Below are positions 1 through 9,651 of a stretch of 64,000 nucleotides of DNA, piece after piece. The notes under the pieces were generated by a model. It was not told the origin of the DNA. It saw only the letters and a program-made list of their open reading frames with translations, and made no database searches. The position numbers and the translations under genes were made by a program. Origin of the DNA: Puccinellia tenuiflora (lineage: Eukaryota; Streptophyta; Magnoliopsida; Poales; Poaceae); the NCBI GenBank assembly GCA_012064385.1, contig QRDG01001518.1, positions 124,001-188,000 of the forward strand, read 5' to 3'. Positions within the stretch are counted from its first letter, which is position 1; the number at the start of each line of letters is the position of its first letter.

Positions 1-492
1 ATGTCAACAAAACCTTCTTGTCACAGCCAAGATAATTCAAACGAAAAATAAGTCTTATTCCCGAGGTGAGCTTGTTCACCTGATTCGAGAAGAAGCGGTG
101 TATGGTCTGATCCTTCGCGGGGTAAAGCCCGTACCGAGACAATTGGGAATTTTTGTTCCCAATCCACACTTGCTAGAACTCTATCTAATTTTTCATAGGT
201 TGGGGTATCACAATGACTAGGCCAGTTGTACTGCTCCCTGAAAGTTCTATTTCTCTTAAATCTAAACTTAGCATTGAAAATAAACGACGAGCGCAGATTT
301 TTTGTTTTTGTTTTTATCTTCTTGTCTCCGCATAATGTTGAAATCCCCACCAACTAGTAAAGGTCTTGGTTCATTATCACATGTACGAACAATTTCAGAA
401 AGAAACTCATTTTTCTGTGCCTACTGAGCCGCACCATACACCGACACCAATGACCATTCAAATCCATCTGATTTGGTTCGAAGATGAAACTT
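1..492 (-). pseudogene. LINE endonuclease domain, C-terminal half (interrupted by CACTA)
   Basis: This is the second half of an apurinic-type endonuclease domain of a plant LINE, which nicks target DNA for target-primed reverse transcription. Reading minus, motifs LLVGGDFN and, further on, TYEKLDRVLASVDW and GSDHTPLLL are visible; these match the catalytic GDFN and SDH motifs of the family. The N-terminal half lies at 7193-7463, and conceptual removal of the CACTA element at 493-7189 makes the two halves continuous (VKFHLRTKSDGFEW spans the junction). The copy is dead: there is a TAG after VYGAAQ, a frameshift after GDFN, and a TGA near position 21 with family-like residues (QEGFVD) continuing beyond it. 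The reverse transcriptase, if present, would lie left of the window. Confidence 0.85.
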
Positions 493-978
493 CACTAGTA
501 CAGAACCCCACATCACAGCCGGCCCCAGGGACTCACCTCAGCCGGTTATTCCAACCATCTCCAGCTCTGTGTCGCTAATGTGTTGCTCCATTAGAGACGG
601 TTCCTGGAACCGGCTGACTTTTGCCACCGACCCAAATATGAACTAATCAGTGACGTGCGTTATTCCTGGCCGTCGCACAACCCGGGGGGGGGGGTCCGAC
701 TTTTCCCGCCTGCCATATAACATGGTTAAAATTCGTTGCCTCCGGGTGTATTTCCGGGGGGTCCAACTTTTTAAAACAAAACAGAATCATTACACCAATT
801 AGGTTTTTATAGCCAGCTAGTTATACAGATCAGATCACATTAACCAAGCAGTTACACAACAACTGATCGATCATAGTATGTAATAATGTACATGTAGACA
901 ATGTTGTACAAATTAAATAGATAGATTGTTGAAAACTGCAATTTTATTGCAAACAAACTACCTAATAAGAAAATTGTT

Positions 979-1929
979 CTATATGATATGCATCTCAATC
1001 ATGACCTCCAAGCTTCGGTAATTGGTGTTCCTCAGAACAATCACAATAGGTTGATTAATCTGAAAATGCTTGTCTTCAATGAAATTCTTCCACCCCAGCT
1101 TGTCGAGCTCAATGCGGTCGTCAGTTTTCTTGTTGTATGTAATGGTTGTGACGGCTCCTGCTGCTCCAAGTCGTAATCTAGCTTTGCCATGAGTTCGTCA
1201 GACAGCGTCTTCCACTATCATCTTAGGTAGTTTCTACGCATAAAAGACAACATAGTATATTTATGTCATATATACACTACAGGGTAAAGAGGCGGTACTT
1301 CTTGAACTTAAATTAGGAGGGAGGGATATATATATATATACCATATCATGTCTCTTCAAATTTGTGGTCGTCAAACGAGTCACAAAAGGAACAGGCGCTC
1401 GTTCTCATGTTTGTTGAGATGCACTCTTTGGGCAACAATGTGACTGTTATCAGAACTGTCATCAGAATAATAATCAGACCTGTCAGAATCATCGTCACTG
1501 CCGACCTCCATTTGAAATTTCCCATAGGCAATAGAGATACTGGGTTTTGGTCCTGTCATATTAAAAACTAGCAGCACTTTCCCCCCTTGATTTGCTGGAC
1601 GAACTATTCCCATCCTTCACCGTGCAAGCGGGTCTTCCTCCTTTATTTGGTCACAGTAATGTTGTATGTGATCCCAACAACACAATGTCGCCTACTAACC
1701 GGTTGAACGCTTGCCGAACGTTGCACGGTACTATCTGTATGCAATAGAAAAAAAACAATACATATATTAATTAGATATTATAATTTAAAAACAAAGACTA
1801 GATATATATAAGTCATGTAGTCCTTCTTACAACTGACTTGCGGTGACGACTCTCTTGCACACGGACACTAAAAGTGCATTCAATGAAGTGCCTGTTAGAG
1901 CACTCGTTCTTGCATAATGGGCATGTCAT
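979..1929 (-). pseudogene. REM-like B3-domain protein remnant inside the CACTA
   Basis: Minus-strand pieces resemble a plant B3 DNA-binding protein with two domains. About 1740-1510 contains IVPCNVRQAFNRLVGDIVLLG and then, in another frame, LLVFNMTGPKPSISIAYG, the usual start and end of a REM-type B3 domain. An acidic Ser/Asp linker follows (GSDDDSDRSDYYSDDSSD). About 1180-979 contains LGWKNFIEDKHFQI and PIVIVLRN, like the second half of another B3 domain, ending at a TAG at 979-981. A short upstream reading frame at 1929-1816 (MTCPLCKNECSNRHFIEC) may be a Cys-rich first exon. Frameshifts and stops break the gene. Family assignment comes from motif recall; no search was run. A captured host-gene fragment inside a CACTA is the simplest reading. 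Confidence 0.5.
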
Positions 1930-2483
1930 TTCCTGTTATAATTACTTAAACATGTGTTCCATAAACCATCGATCAATCGTCAAAGAGAACCCAATACTCC
2001 TATTGTTCCACACCCTTAGTTCACCGAGGCCATAAAGGAATTAAGTGTGATTAAGGACGACATTTTCTATTCAAATAGAGCAACGTGTGAAAACTTTGTG
2101 AACAATGATACTTGTTACTTCCACAGAACCTGTTTGGATCCCCAAGAAGAAGGGATGTAGTGAAGTAGCAACTTTCTCTCTTTGTTAAGAATCAATGTTT
2201 ATCGAGCTAGTAGGAGACACCACAAAGTCAACCAAGTACCAATACCTACACAAGAATCATACACTTCTTTAAACTAATACTCTAGTTTAAACTAATAGGG
2301 ATAACCCAAATAGGAACAACAAAACAACATATATAATAGGAACTGGTAAAGAACAAATTGAAAGGACCTAGATCTATATCGAATTAGCTAGGGGTTAGAA
2401 CATGCAGCAAACCAAGGTGCGGGGCGGGCCCGTGCGGGGGGCGGCCGACAGCGGCAGGGGAGGGGCACGTAAGGCGGCGGGGA

Positions 2484-2600
2484 AGCGCAGCGACGAGGAT
2501 CATCGGCGAGGAGGCGCAGCGACGGGGAATGGCAGCGGGGAGGCGCAACGACGGTGAACGGCGGCGGGGAGGCGCAGCGACGGGGAATAGCGGCGGGGGC
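2484..2600. repeat. 29-bp GC-rich minisatellite, about 4 copies
   Basis: The unit begins near 2484, 2513, 2542 and 2571, spaced exactly 29 bp, with the core GGCGCAGCGACGGGGAA. The proline/arginine-rich reading frames across it are a by-product of the repeat. Confidence 0.8.
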
Positions 2601-3572
2601 GGGGGCGAGGGAGGGGCCGGGGTATAGCCGGCTAGGGATTTCAATTTGTGGCATGGCAGCGGAAGGGAAAAACTCCCCCTCCCCGTTATCGATTTGGGCT
2701 AGCTCGAATTTTTTTAGTTTGCCTCCAATATTCACAATCCGTACCGTCCGGATATATGTGTTCCCTCCGATTTTTTCCATAATCCAAATCTTTACAAAAT
2801 ATTCAAAAAAATCAAAGATAAATGATTATGTATACTTATTTGTGTTACATTATGTAGAAATAATATTTGATTCATATAATGAAGAAAATTTATCATGTAG
2901 TACAAAACTTGTAGCTTCAACGAATAAGGTCTAATGTTTTACAAGATGTGTCTACGTAGTTACTTCAAACATATACGAAAGCAGTTTTCAAAAGTTAGAA
3001 CTAACATATATTGTTTATGATAGAGAGGTCATATAGAGCAACCAAAATACGAATTATTAATCCGTAAACGAGAATGTTTACGTGCGCGCTTTGCTCAAAC
3101 TTCATTTTAATAACTATTAACTATATTAATTCACGAAATATTGCAAAACAAATTTTCATATTTCCAAAAAATTACATTACCTCTAGTTTCTTATATATCG
3201 TATTCGAAAATTTCTTGTATAAAGTTTAAAGAAATATTAGTTATGGAAAACTCATTAAAACTTGGAGCATACCCGGACCCCCCGGACATTTATTACGTAC
3301 AAGTGTACCACAGTTAGCATATGCATGCATGCATGCTATTTGTTCCGAAATATATATGCACGCGGCATAAGTTGACATGACCGACCGGTCCCACCCGTCT
3401 GCCGGTCTGCGCTTCGCCCGAGGAGAACCGAATTTGTGACTTTTTATTAAGCCCGGCGCCCGGACGGTAGAAATCCATCCCCTCCGAGAGACACACACTC
3501 CACACTAGCAAACCGTATCCCCCTAGCTCCGCCGCTCTCACCGATCTCACCGGCGCAATCCAGATCGGCATC

Positions 3573-5929
3573 ATGCCTCGCCGCCTGCCACCGATCTACC
3601 CGAAGCTCACGACGGAGCGCTACGCCACCATTGCGACGGAGATGCGTGCGTGTTCCGATGCGGCGGAGGCACTGGCAGCGGCCATTGCGGCCGTCGTGGA
3701 GAAGTTCGTCGCGGACTTTCTGCTGGGCCGTGATGGCGGCGACGACGTGGCGAAGGAGGGCCAGGCCGCGGCGGCGGCTGATGCCGGAGAGGGCGAGGGC
3801 CAGGAGGCCACGCCGCTCGCTCGACTGGAGGCCGTCGAGGCAGAGCATCGCGCGGCCTGGCAGCAAATCCAGGACGAGCGTGCGGACGCCGTCCTCATAG
3901 CGCGGTCGAAGGAAGACACTGTCCTTGTCGCGCAGAACCGTGCCATCCTCGATTCCGTGGCGGCGGCGCGTGCGGTGCCCGATGATACGTCTTTGACATA
4001 TCTATAATTTTTTATGTTCCATGCTTGATTATATATCAGTGCCACATGTTTTTATGATGTTTTTATATCAATTTGGCATAATTTATGGAAATAACCTATT
4101 AACAAGATGCCCTGTGCCACTTCCTGTTTTCTGTTGTCTTTTTGTTTCAGAAAAGATGTCCGGGAAAGTTTCTCGGAATGAGCTGCCAATTTACAGGAAT
4201 TATTTCCAAGAAGAAACAAGGACAGAGCCAGGAGGACGCCTGCAGGTGGGGCACCCAGCCCCCAGACGCTCCCCAGGCGTAGCCCACACCTTGGCCGCGC
4301 CTGGGTCCCACTGGTGCCCTCCGACGTCATCTCGTGTTACCTCTTTGACTATAAATTTGTCTTCAACGCGGAAACCCTCGATACCCGATCATATTTTCCA
4401 GAAGACATCCGAGGCCGCCACCATCGCCAACCCTAGATCGGGAGGGTTCTGAAGCTGCTCCTGGCACACTACCGGAGAGGGGAATCATCACTTGAGTCAT
4501 CTACACCACCATGCCTGCCTCCGGAGTGATGCGTGAGTAGTCCACCATGGGACTACGGGTCCATGGCAGTAGCTAGATGGTCGTCTCTCCTCCTTGTACT
4601 CCATTGTTTAGACCTTGTGAGCTGCCTATCATGATCAAGATCATATTATCTGTAACTGCTACATGATGTGTTTGCATGGATCCGATGAATTGTGTAAATC
4701 ATTACTCTTGTTAATCTATGTGTTATGTTTTATCTATGATCTTGCATGCTCTCCGATGCTAGTGGATGCTTTGGCCAAGTAATTGTTAGTGTCTTCAGAG
4801 TGGGTATTTATGCTAGATAGTGGGTTCATGCCTTTGTGTGCTGAGTGCAATTGACAGAAACGCTTATGCTCATGAATGTGCTGTTGCCACTAGGGAGAAA
4901 ACATCGGTGTTATTTCCTTGTGCTATTTACATCGTTTACATTATGCACTTTTCTTATTGCAATGATCTATTGCTTGCAACTTAATACTTCTGGGTGACAT
5001 GCTGGATAGCGATCCCAGGGTGGATTATTAGTCATAGACGCAGTTGGATAACTGTCTATGTATTTTGACGTAATGCCCATATTAGATAAAGCGGTGAACT
5101 ATATTGTTTTATGATAGCATTGTTATGCGCCCACAATTCTATCAATTGCCATGCTGTAATTTGTTTACCCATCATGTGTATCTTTTGGAGAGACACCACT
5201 AGTGATCTGTGGACTCTGGTTCTATTTTTCTACACTGTTTACAACCGTTTTAATAGCTTTCCGTTCTCATTTTCTCGCTGGTCATATTTCACTTTCATCA
5301 TATTTTACATTTGCACATTTAATTTTTTGTGTTCAGCAAGCCGGAGAGATTGACAACCTCTCTGTTTCGTTGGGGCAAATTAGTTTGTTTGTGATTGTGT
5401 GCAGGTCCACATCAACACGCCAAGCAACAACTCTTTTTTTGGCGCTGTTGATACCTAGCAAGCCTTCTCCGAGTCCTACTGGTTCGATAAACTTGGTTTT
5501 GAAATCAAGGGAAACTGCTCCTTTGCTGCATCATACCTTCCTCTTGGGGTTCCCCAGTGAACATGTGACCCCGACGGCGGGGAGGAGGACGGCGAGGACG
5601 AGGCGGTGGGCGACGTCGATGATGACAAGGCGGCGGGCGAGGATGGCGATGATGAGAGGGGGGGCTACTCCGACGAAGATGAGCCGGCGGCCGATGGCGG
5701 CAAGGCGGCCGATGGAGCTGGCCAGGACGCCGACAACGAGTGGGGCGGCTTCTCCGACTCGGACGAGGAGATGCCAGACGCCGATGGCGGCGAGGCTGCG
5801 GGCAGGGACGCCGACGAGGAAATGCCCGACCTTGGTGTTGCCGGCGACGGTGACGGCTGGGGCTCGTCCATCGAGTTCGAGATCACCAACGCCGGCATCA
5901 TTCTCATCTCTTTCGGCGACGAGGAGTAA
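3573..5929 (+). pseudogene. GC-rich 254-codon reading frame split by an LTR insertion; function unknown
   Basis: I do not recognise this protein. The first part, 3573-3982, starts MPRRLPPIYPKL in a good ATG context after a leader-like CT-rich stretch (3470-3570), and is Ala/Glu-rich with probable helical or coiled-coil character. The second part, 5575-5929, is very acidic with repeats such as DEEMPDADGG, and ends IILISFGDEE then TAA. An LTR (3983-5569) with target duplication CCCGA separates them. Removing the LTR and one CCCGA leaves 410 + 355 = 765 nt, an uninterrupted 254-residue frame. As it stands, translation runs into the LTR and stops at about codon 145. GC content and codon use differ sharply from the AT-rich flanks. 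It sits inside the CACTA, so it may be a captured host gene. Confidence 0.6.
3983..5569 (+). mobile_element. Solo LTR (gypsy, TGATACGTCT family) inside the reading frame at 3573-5929
   Basis: The start TGATACGTCTTTGACATATC resembles the LTR start of the Athila-like element at 32261. The body shares segments with that family and, near the end, with the minus-strand LTR at 62620-63330 (for example GATTGACAACC and TGCAGGTCCAC). The duplication CCCGA at 3978-3982 and 5570-5574 marks a 5-bp target duplication. No internal domain or second LTR is present, so this is a solo LTR formed by intra-element recombination. The 3' end (CATGTGAC) does not finish in CA, so the exact end may be eroded by a few bases. 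Confidence 0.65.
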
Positions 5930-6435
5930 GTACCTACATGATGCGATCAGATCGATCTATATAGCTAGCTAGCTCGATCTGTGTTATACGTCCATTACTA
6001 GTTAGCTGGCGTACATATTTTGCTAGGAATTGTTAGATCATCGACCCGGGGGATCGATTTATAGCGCATTGATCTAAGTTGTGCGGGTGATATGTGGGAT
6101 ATCGGTAAATATTTTTCTAGGATTAACATATCTCGTCTCGGCCGGGCGGCCGGGATGGATCGAGATTTGTCCGCAGAGAGGGTCGGTCGAATCGCTAAAA
6201 ACAATTAATCGCTGATCGATTATATATGCTAGTAATTGTAGTTATGAATTTCATCTCTATGCATGTGGTGATCTGTTTCGCTTATTTATAAGTTCAGTTC
6301 ATGGCCTGTTGAAGTTTTCGCACGCAGATCGGGCTTTTGATCAGTCAGTGAGAGCTACGTTCCAGCCGTCTAAAACTATTCCGTAGCCGGTTTATTATAC
6401 GGACCGTCTCTAATGTATATGTGCGGACTGTCCGA

Positions 6436-6720
6436 ATTTTGTACTATATATTTGGAAGCCAAAAATCAATGATTATGGACAAATCCAATTTATTTGGAAG
6501 CCAAAAAATCATTGGGCCATATAACATTTATTTTGAAGCCAAAAACAATGATTATGGACAAATAATGTTTGGAATTGGAAAAATATTGTTTTGTTGAAGC
6601 CAAACAAAATCAATGATTATTGAAAAAACTATTTAATTAGAAGCCAAAAACAACGATTGTGGAGAATGGAATTGGGAAAGACTATTTATTTTGAAGCAAA
6701 AAAATCATTGATTGTGGAGA
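6436..6720. repeat. Degenerate tandem repeat with GAAGCCAAAAA core
   Basis: About six irregular copies of TTATTTTGAAGCCAAAAA followed by TCAATGATTATGG occur with 37-61 bp spacing. The array lies in the right part of the CACTA and has no coding potential. Confidence 0.6.
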
Positions 6721-7192
6721 AATAATCTAATGGATGCGACAAGTATCTAAGTTATCTCAGTGAGCTGTCACACAGATTAATTCATTTAACCACAATCAAC
6801 TTTTATTTTTGTATGCAACACCTAAATTGCGAGGGCGAAGACTCGAACTCGGGTGGGCAGGAAAGGCGTCAACATCTCCTTGCCACTAGGCTTGGCCTAA
6901 GTCGGCGACATTGCAGACACGTCGCAGAATATAACCCATTTCCGAAAGTTTTATTCCTAAGACGGACGGTAATACCAGCCGTCTAAGATGGTGTAGAGGC
7001 GGATGAATAAGTGGACCATCTTAGATGACCAGAGTTTCCTAGACGGTTGGTAATAATGACAGACTCTAGCTTTATTATAGACGACCGTGAAATCTCGGAC
7101 GGCTGAGGGGTTTCGTCCTAAACGGTTCAAATTCGTTTTGACTGAATCGGCTCTAGGTCCTGTCTTCTACGTGAGGTTTTGTACTAGTGCTT

Positions 7193-7560
7193 AACACATA
7201 TAGTACCATAGTAAATATTTTTGACTTGCAGCGTTAGAGAATTTATACCCACCAGAATACCCCCTGACCTCCCTTGTGGTGGTAGGCAGTACCAAGCAAT
7301 ATCTAACCCCCGAGATGTGAGTTGGAAAGTGAGACGAAAAATTAGAACGGCCAGTCTCTAAAATTGCCAGAAAATCTAGTTTATGCTCTGTCAAAGTTTC
7401 GGAGACAAACAAATGTTTAGCTATGTCTCGGAACCCGTCACTACTCCAAAAACAGCCTTTCATTTTAATTAAATGTTAGCTTCTCTTTTTTCTAAGGCGG
7501 GTACTTTTTCTAATAGCCGATGTATCCTTCACACAAATTTTCCTGACCCTTGTGGTCTTT
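7193..7560 (-). pseudogene. LINE endonuclease domain, N-terminal half
   Basis: Minus-strand protein MKGCFWSSDGFRDIAKHLF... contains KLDFLAILETGRSNF, the first catalytic block (ETG) of a plant LINE endonuclease, followed by a degraded GRSGGILVG-like stretch (REVRGYSGGY). A basic region just upstream (RKSTRLRKKRS, about 7510-7476) is typical of the segment before this domain. The domain continues at 492-1 across the CACTA. Stops are present, so it is not functional. It follows a LINE zinc-finger end (7756-7668) in the same orientation, the wrong order for a single LINE, so this is probably the 5' part of a second element. Confidence 0.75.
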
Positions 7561-7667
7561 GTTGGCCTAACAGGAGGATCCTTGTGATCCAAAGAGGGGA
7601 GCTTCTGGGAAAAGCTGGTGGAGGGGAGCTTCTCGGAGAAGTCCTCCTGGAAGCCGAAAAGAAGTGT

Positions 7668-7756
7668 CATATGTTGTGTGATGTCTTCGTTAACCAAAGC
7701 CCACACACATCGGGACATGTTGCAGTTAAGGAGGGAATGTCGCCAGGAGTCCTCAT
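7668..7756 (-). pseudogene. LINE C-terminal zinc-finger (zf-RVT) fragment, distal part
   Basis: The minus frame reads EDSWRHSLLNCNMSRCVWAL, the His/Cys half of the zinc-binding domain that closes plant LINE ORF2 proteins. The proximal part (GDLLANHSHRE in one frame) lies at 16246-16400 on the other side of the copia element. The shared CTCAT (7752-7756 and 16241-16245) is the target duplication of that insertion. Confidence 0.75.
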
Positions 7757-9640
7757 TGATGGGGTCGCAGCATGGAAAACAAAAAATTTTCCTACGCGGC
7801 AAGCGGAATAAACCCCAAGGATCTAGACCTACTAGATGGAGGTAGCGAAGATGAGATCCAATCTCTTACCCTCGAAGAACGTTCAAAGCGTTTTGTCGAT
7901 GCAGGGGTTGGTCTGTCGATCCCCGCAACTAGACTCATCTAGTCGCGAGGAGATGTATTATCCACGCCGGGATTCAATCCGATGAAGTGCCACGACGGGC
8001 AGCACCTCCGCGGTATCCACACGTACGGCTTGATGTAGATCTCCTCCTTCTTGATCCCGCAAGCAAGGTGGAGATGGCTAGATGGATCTCGGCACCACGA
8101 CGGTTGTGGTGGCGTTGATGGTGTAGTCTCCACGAGCATGGCTTCGCCAAGCCAAGCAAGAGGAGAGGGAGAGGAGGGCATGGTGCAGCAGCCCTACGGC
8201 TAGGGGTGGTGCAACATCTATGGTGGAGGAGATGGCGGCAGCCCTACGGGGAGGGGTGGCGCAAAGGAGAGGTGAAGGAGGAGGGGGGTGGCGGCTAGGG
8301 CACCTGGGGAAAGCACACACGGGTGCGGCAGCCCTCCCCTGCCCCCCCTTTATATAGGAGGCCAGGGGGGCTGCGCCCCACCCCCTCCCAGGGCCGGCGG
8401 CTAGGGGAGCTTGCTTCCCAAGCAAGCCCCCTTAGGGTTAGGGTTGCCCCCTCCCCTCATGGGCCTTTAGCCCATGCCGCATGGGCCCCTTGGGGCTAGG
8501 TGGTGCGGCTGGCCCTAGGCCAGTCCACCACTCCTATATCCCATGTGGGCCCCATACTCCTATGGGCCCCACTTCTAGACTCCTCTAGAACCTTCTAGAA
8601 TATTCCGGAACCCTTCCAGAAAATCCCGGAACTTTTCCGATACCTCCGGAAACCACTTTCCTTATATGAATCTTATTCTCCGGACCACTCCGGAACTCCT
8701 CGTGACGTCCGGGATCCTATCCGAGACTCCGAATCACCATTCATTCATTCCATCAATTATCTCATCACTAACCCTAGCTACATCGGAGCGTTAAGTGTGT
8801 GACCCTACGGGTTCGAGAACATGCAGACATGATCATATCAATAATCAACAGCGGGACCGGGATGCCCATATTGACTCCCACATATTCAACGAAGTTCTTT
8901 ATCGATTGAACCACGATGCCGGAGATTCTTAATCTCATATACGATTCCCTTTGTCTCACCGATATTCAATTTGCCCGAGATATGATCGTCGATATCTCCA
9001 TATCTAGTTTCATCTCGTTACCTGGCAAATCCTCTTTACTCGTCCATAATATAGGATCTCTGTGATTAACACTTAATCACATGGTTGCAACCTTTCTTGA
9101 TGCTATATTACCGAGAGGGCCCAGAGATATCTTTTCCGTCACAAGGAAGGACAAATCCCAATCTTGATTCATGTCACCCAACAAATACCATCGGAGATAC
9201 CTGAAAGCCACCTTTATAATCACCCAGTTACGAAGTGACGTTTGATGTCCACAAAGCATTCCTCCGGTAAACGGGAGTGACATAACCTCATGGTCTAAGG
9301 AAACTATACTTGGCATACTAAAAGTGTTGGCAATGAAACTGTTGTGACACGATCAATTGCAACTCTTTATTATTTGGGTCTTGTCCATCACATCATTACT
9401 CCTAATGATATGACTCCGTTATCAAGTGACTATAACAAGTCCATGGTTAGGAAACTCTAACCATCTCTTGACTAACGAACTAGTCCGGTAGAGGCTTACT
9501 AGGGACACCTGGTGTTTATATTCCACACATGTATTATGTTTCTGGTTAATACAATTATAGCATGGAGAATAAACTATTATCATAAACATGAATATGCTAA
9601 TAAACCATTTTATTATTGCCTCTAGGGCATATTCCCAATA
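7757..9640 (-). repeat. 3' LTR of the copia element
   Basis: It is 1884 bp and aligns without gaps to 14357-16240 at an offset of 6600. Its outer 5' terminal dinucleotide (minus strand) is TA instead of TG (position 9639), one of the 16 differences. A TATA-like TTTATATAGG occurs near 8348-8358 on the plus strand and is not clearly a promoter for the element. Confidence 0.9.
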
Positions 9641-9651
9641 GTCTCCCACTT
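9641..9651 (-). promoter_or_regulatory. Polypurine tract of the copia element
   Basis: On the minus strand this reads AAGTGGGAGAC immediately before the 3' LTR. It is the RNase H-resistant primer for plus-strand DNA synthesis in LTR retrotransposons. Confidence 0.8.

Larger units (their letters stand above)
493..7189. mobile_element. CACTA (En/Spm) DNA transposon carrying gene fragments
   Basis: The left end reads CACTAGTACAGAACCCCAC and the right end, on the minus strand, CACTAGTACAAAACCTCAC (17 of 19 match). A 3-bp target duplication CTT lies at 490-492 and 7190-7192, as expected for CACTA elements. Removing the element rejoins LINE endonuclease coding sequence, which independently confirms the borders. 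GACGG/AGCCGG-type subterminal motifs lie just inside both ends (about 520-620 and 6960-7130). I found no CACTA transposase, so it is probably non-autonomous. Its cargo is a B3-domain gene remnant (979-1929, minus) and a GC-rich reading frame (3573-5929, plus) split by an LTR. Other internal stretches, such as 660-970, 1930-2480, 2600-3440 and 5930-6430, show no gene I can recognise. Confidence 0.85.

Noticed and set aside
2384..2934. Proline/arginine-rich frames on both strands
   Set aside because: They come from the 29-bp GC-rich minisatellite. No domain or leader supports them.
7939..8425. Frames in the copia LTR (also 14539-15025)
   Set aside because: They are identical in both LTRs, lie in LTR DNA and have no family resemblance. 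LTR-internal frames of GC-rich DNA are common.
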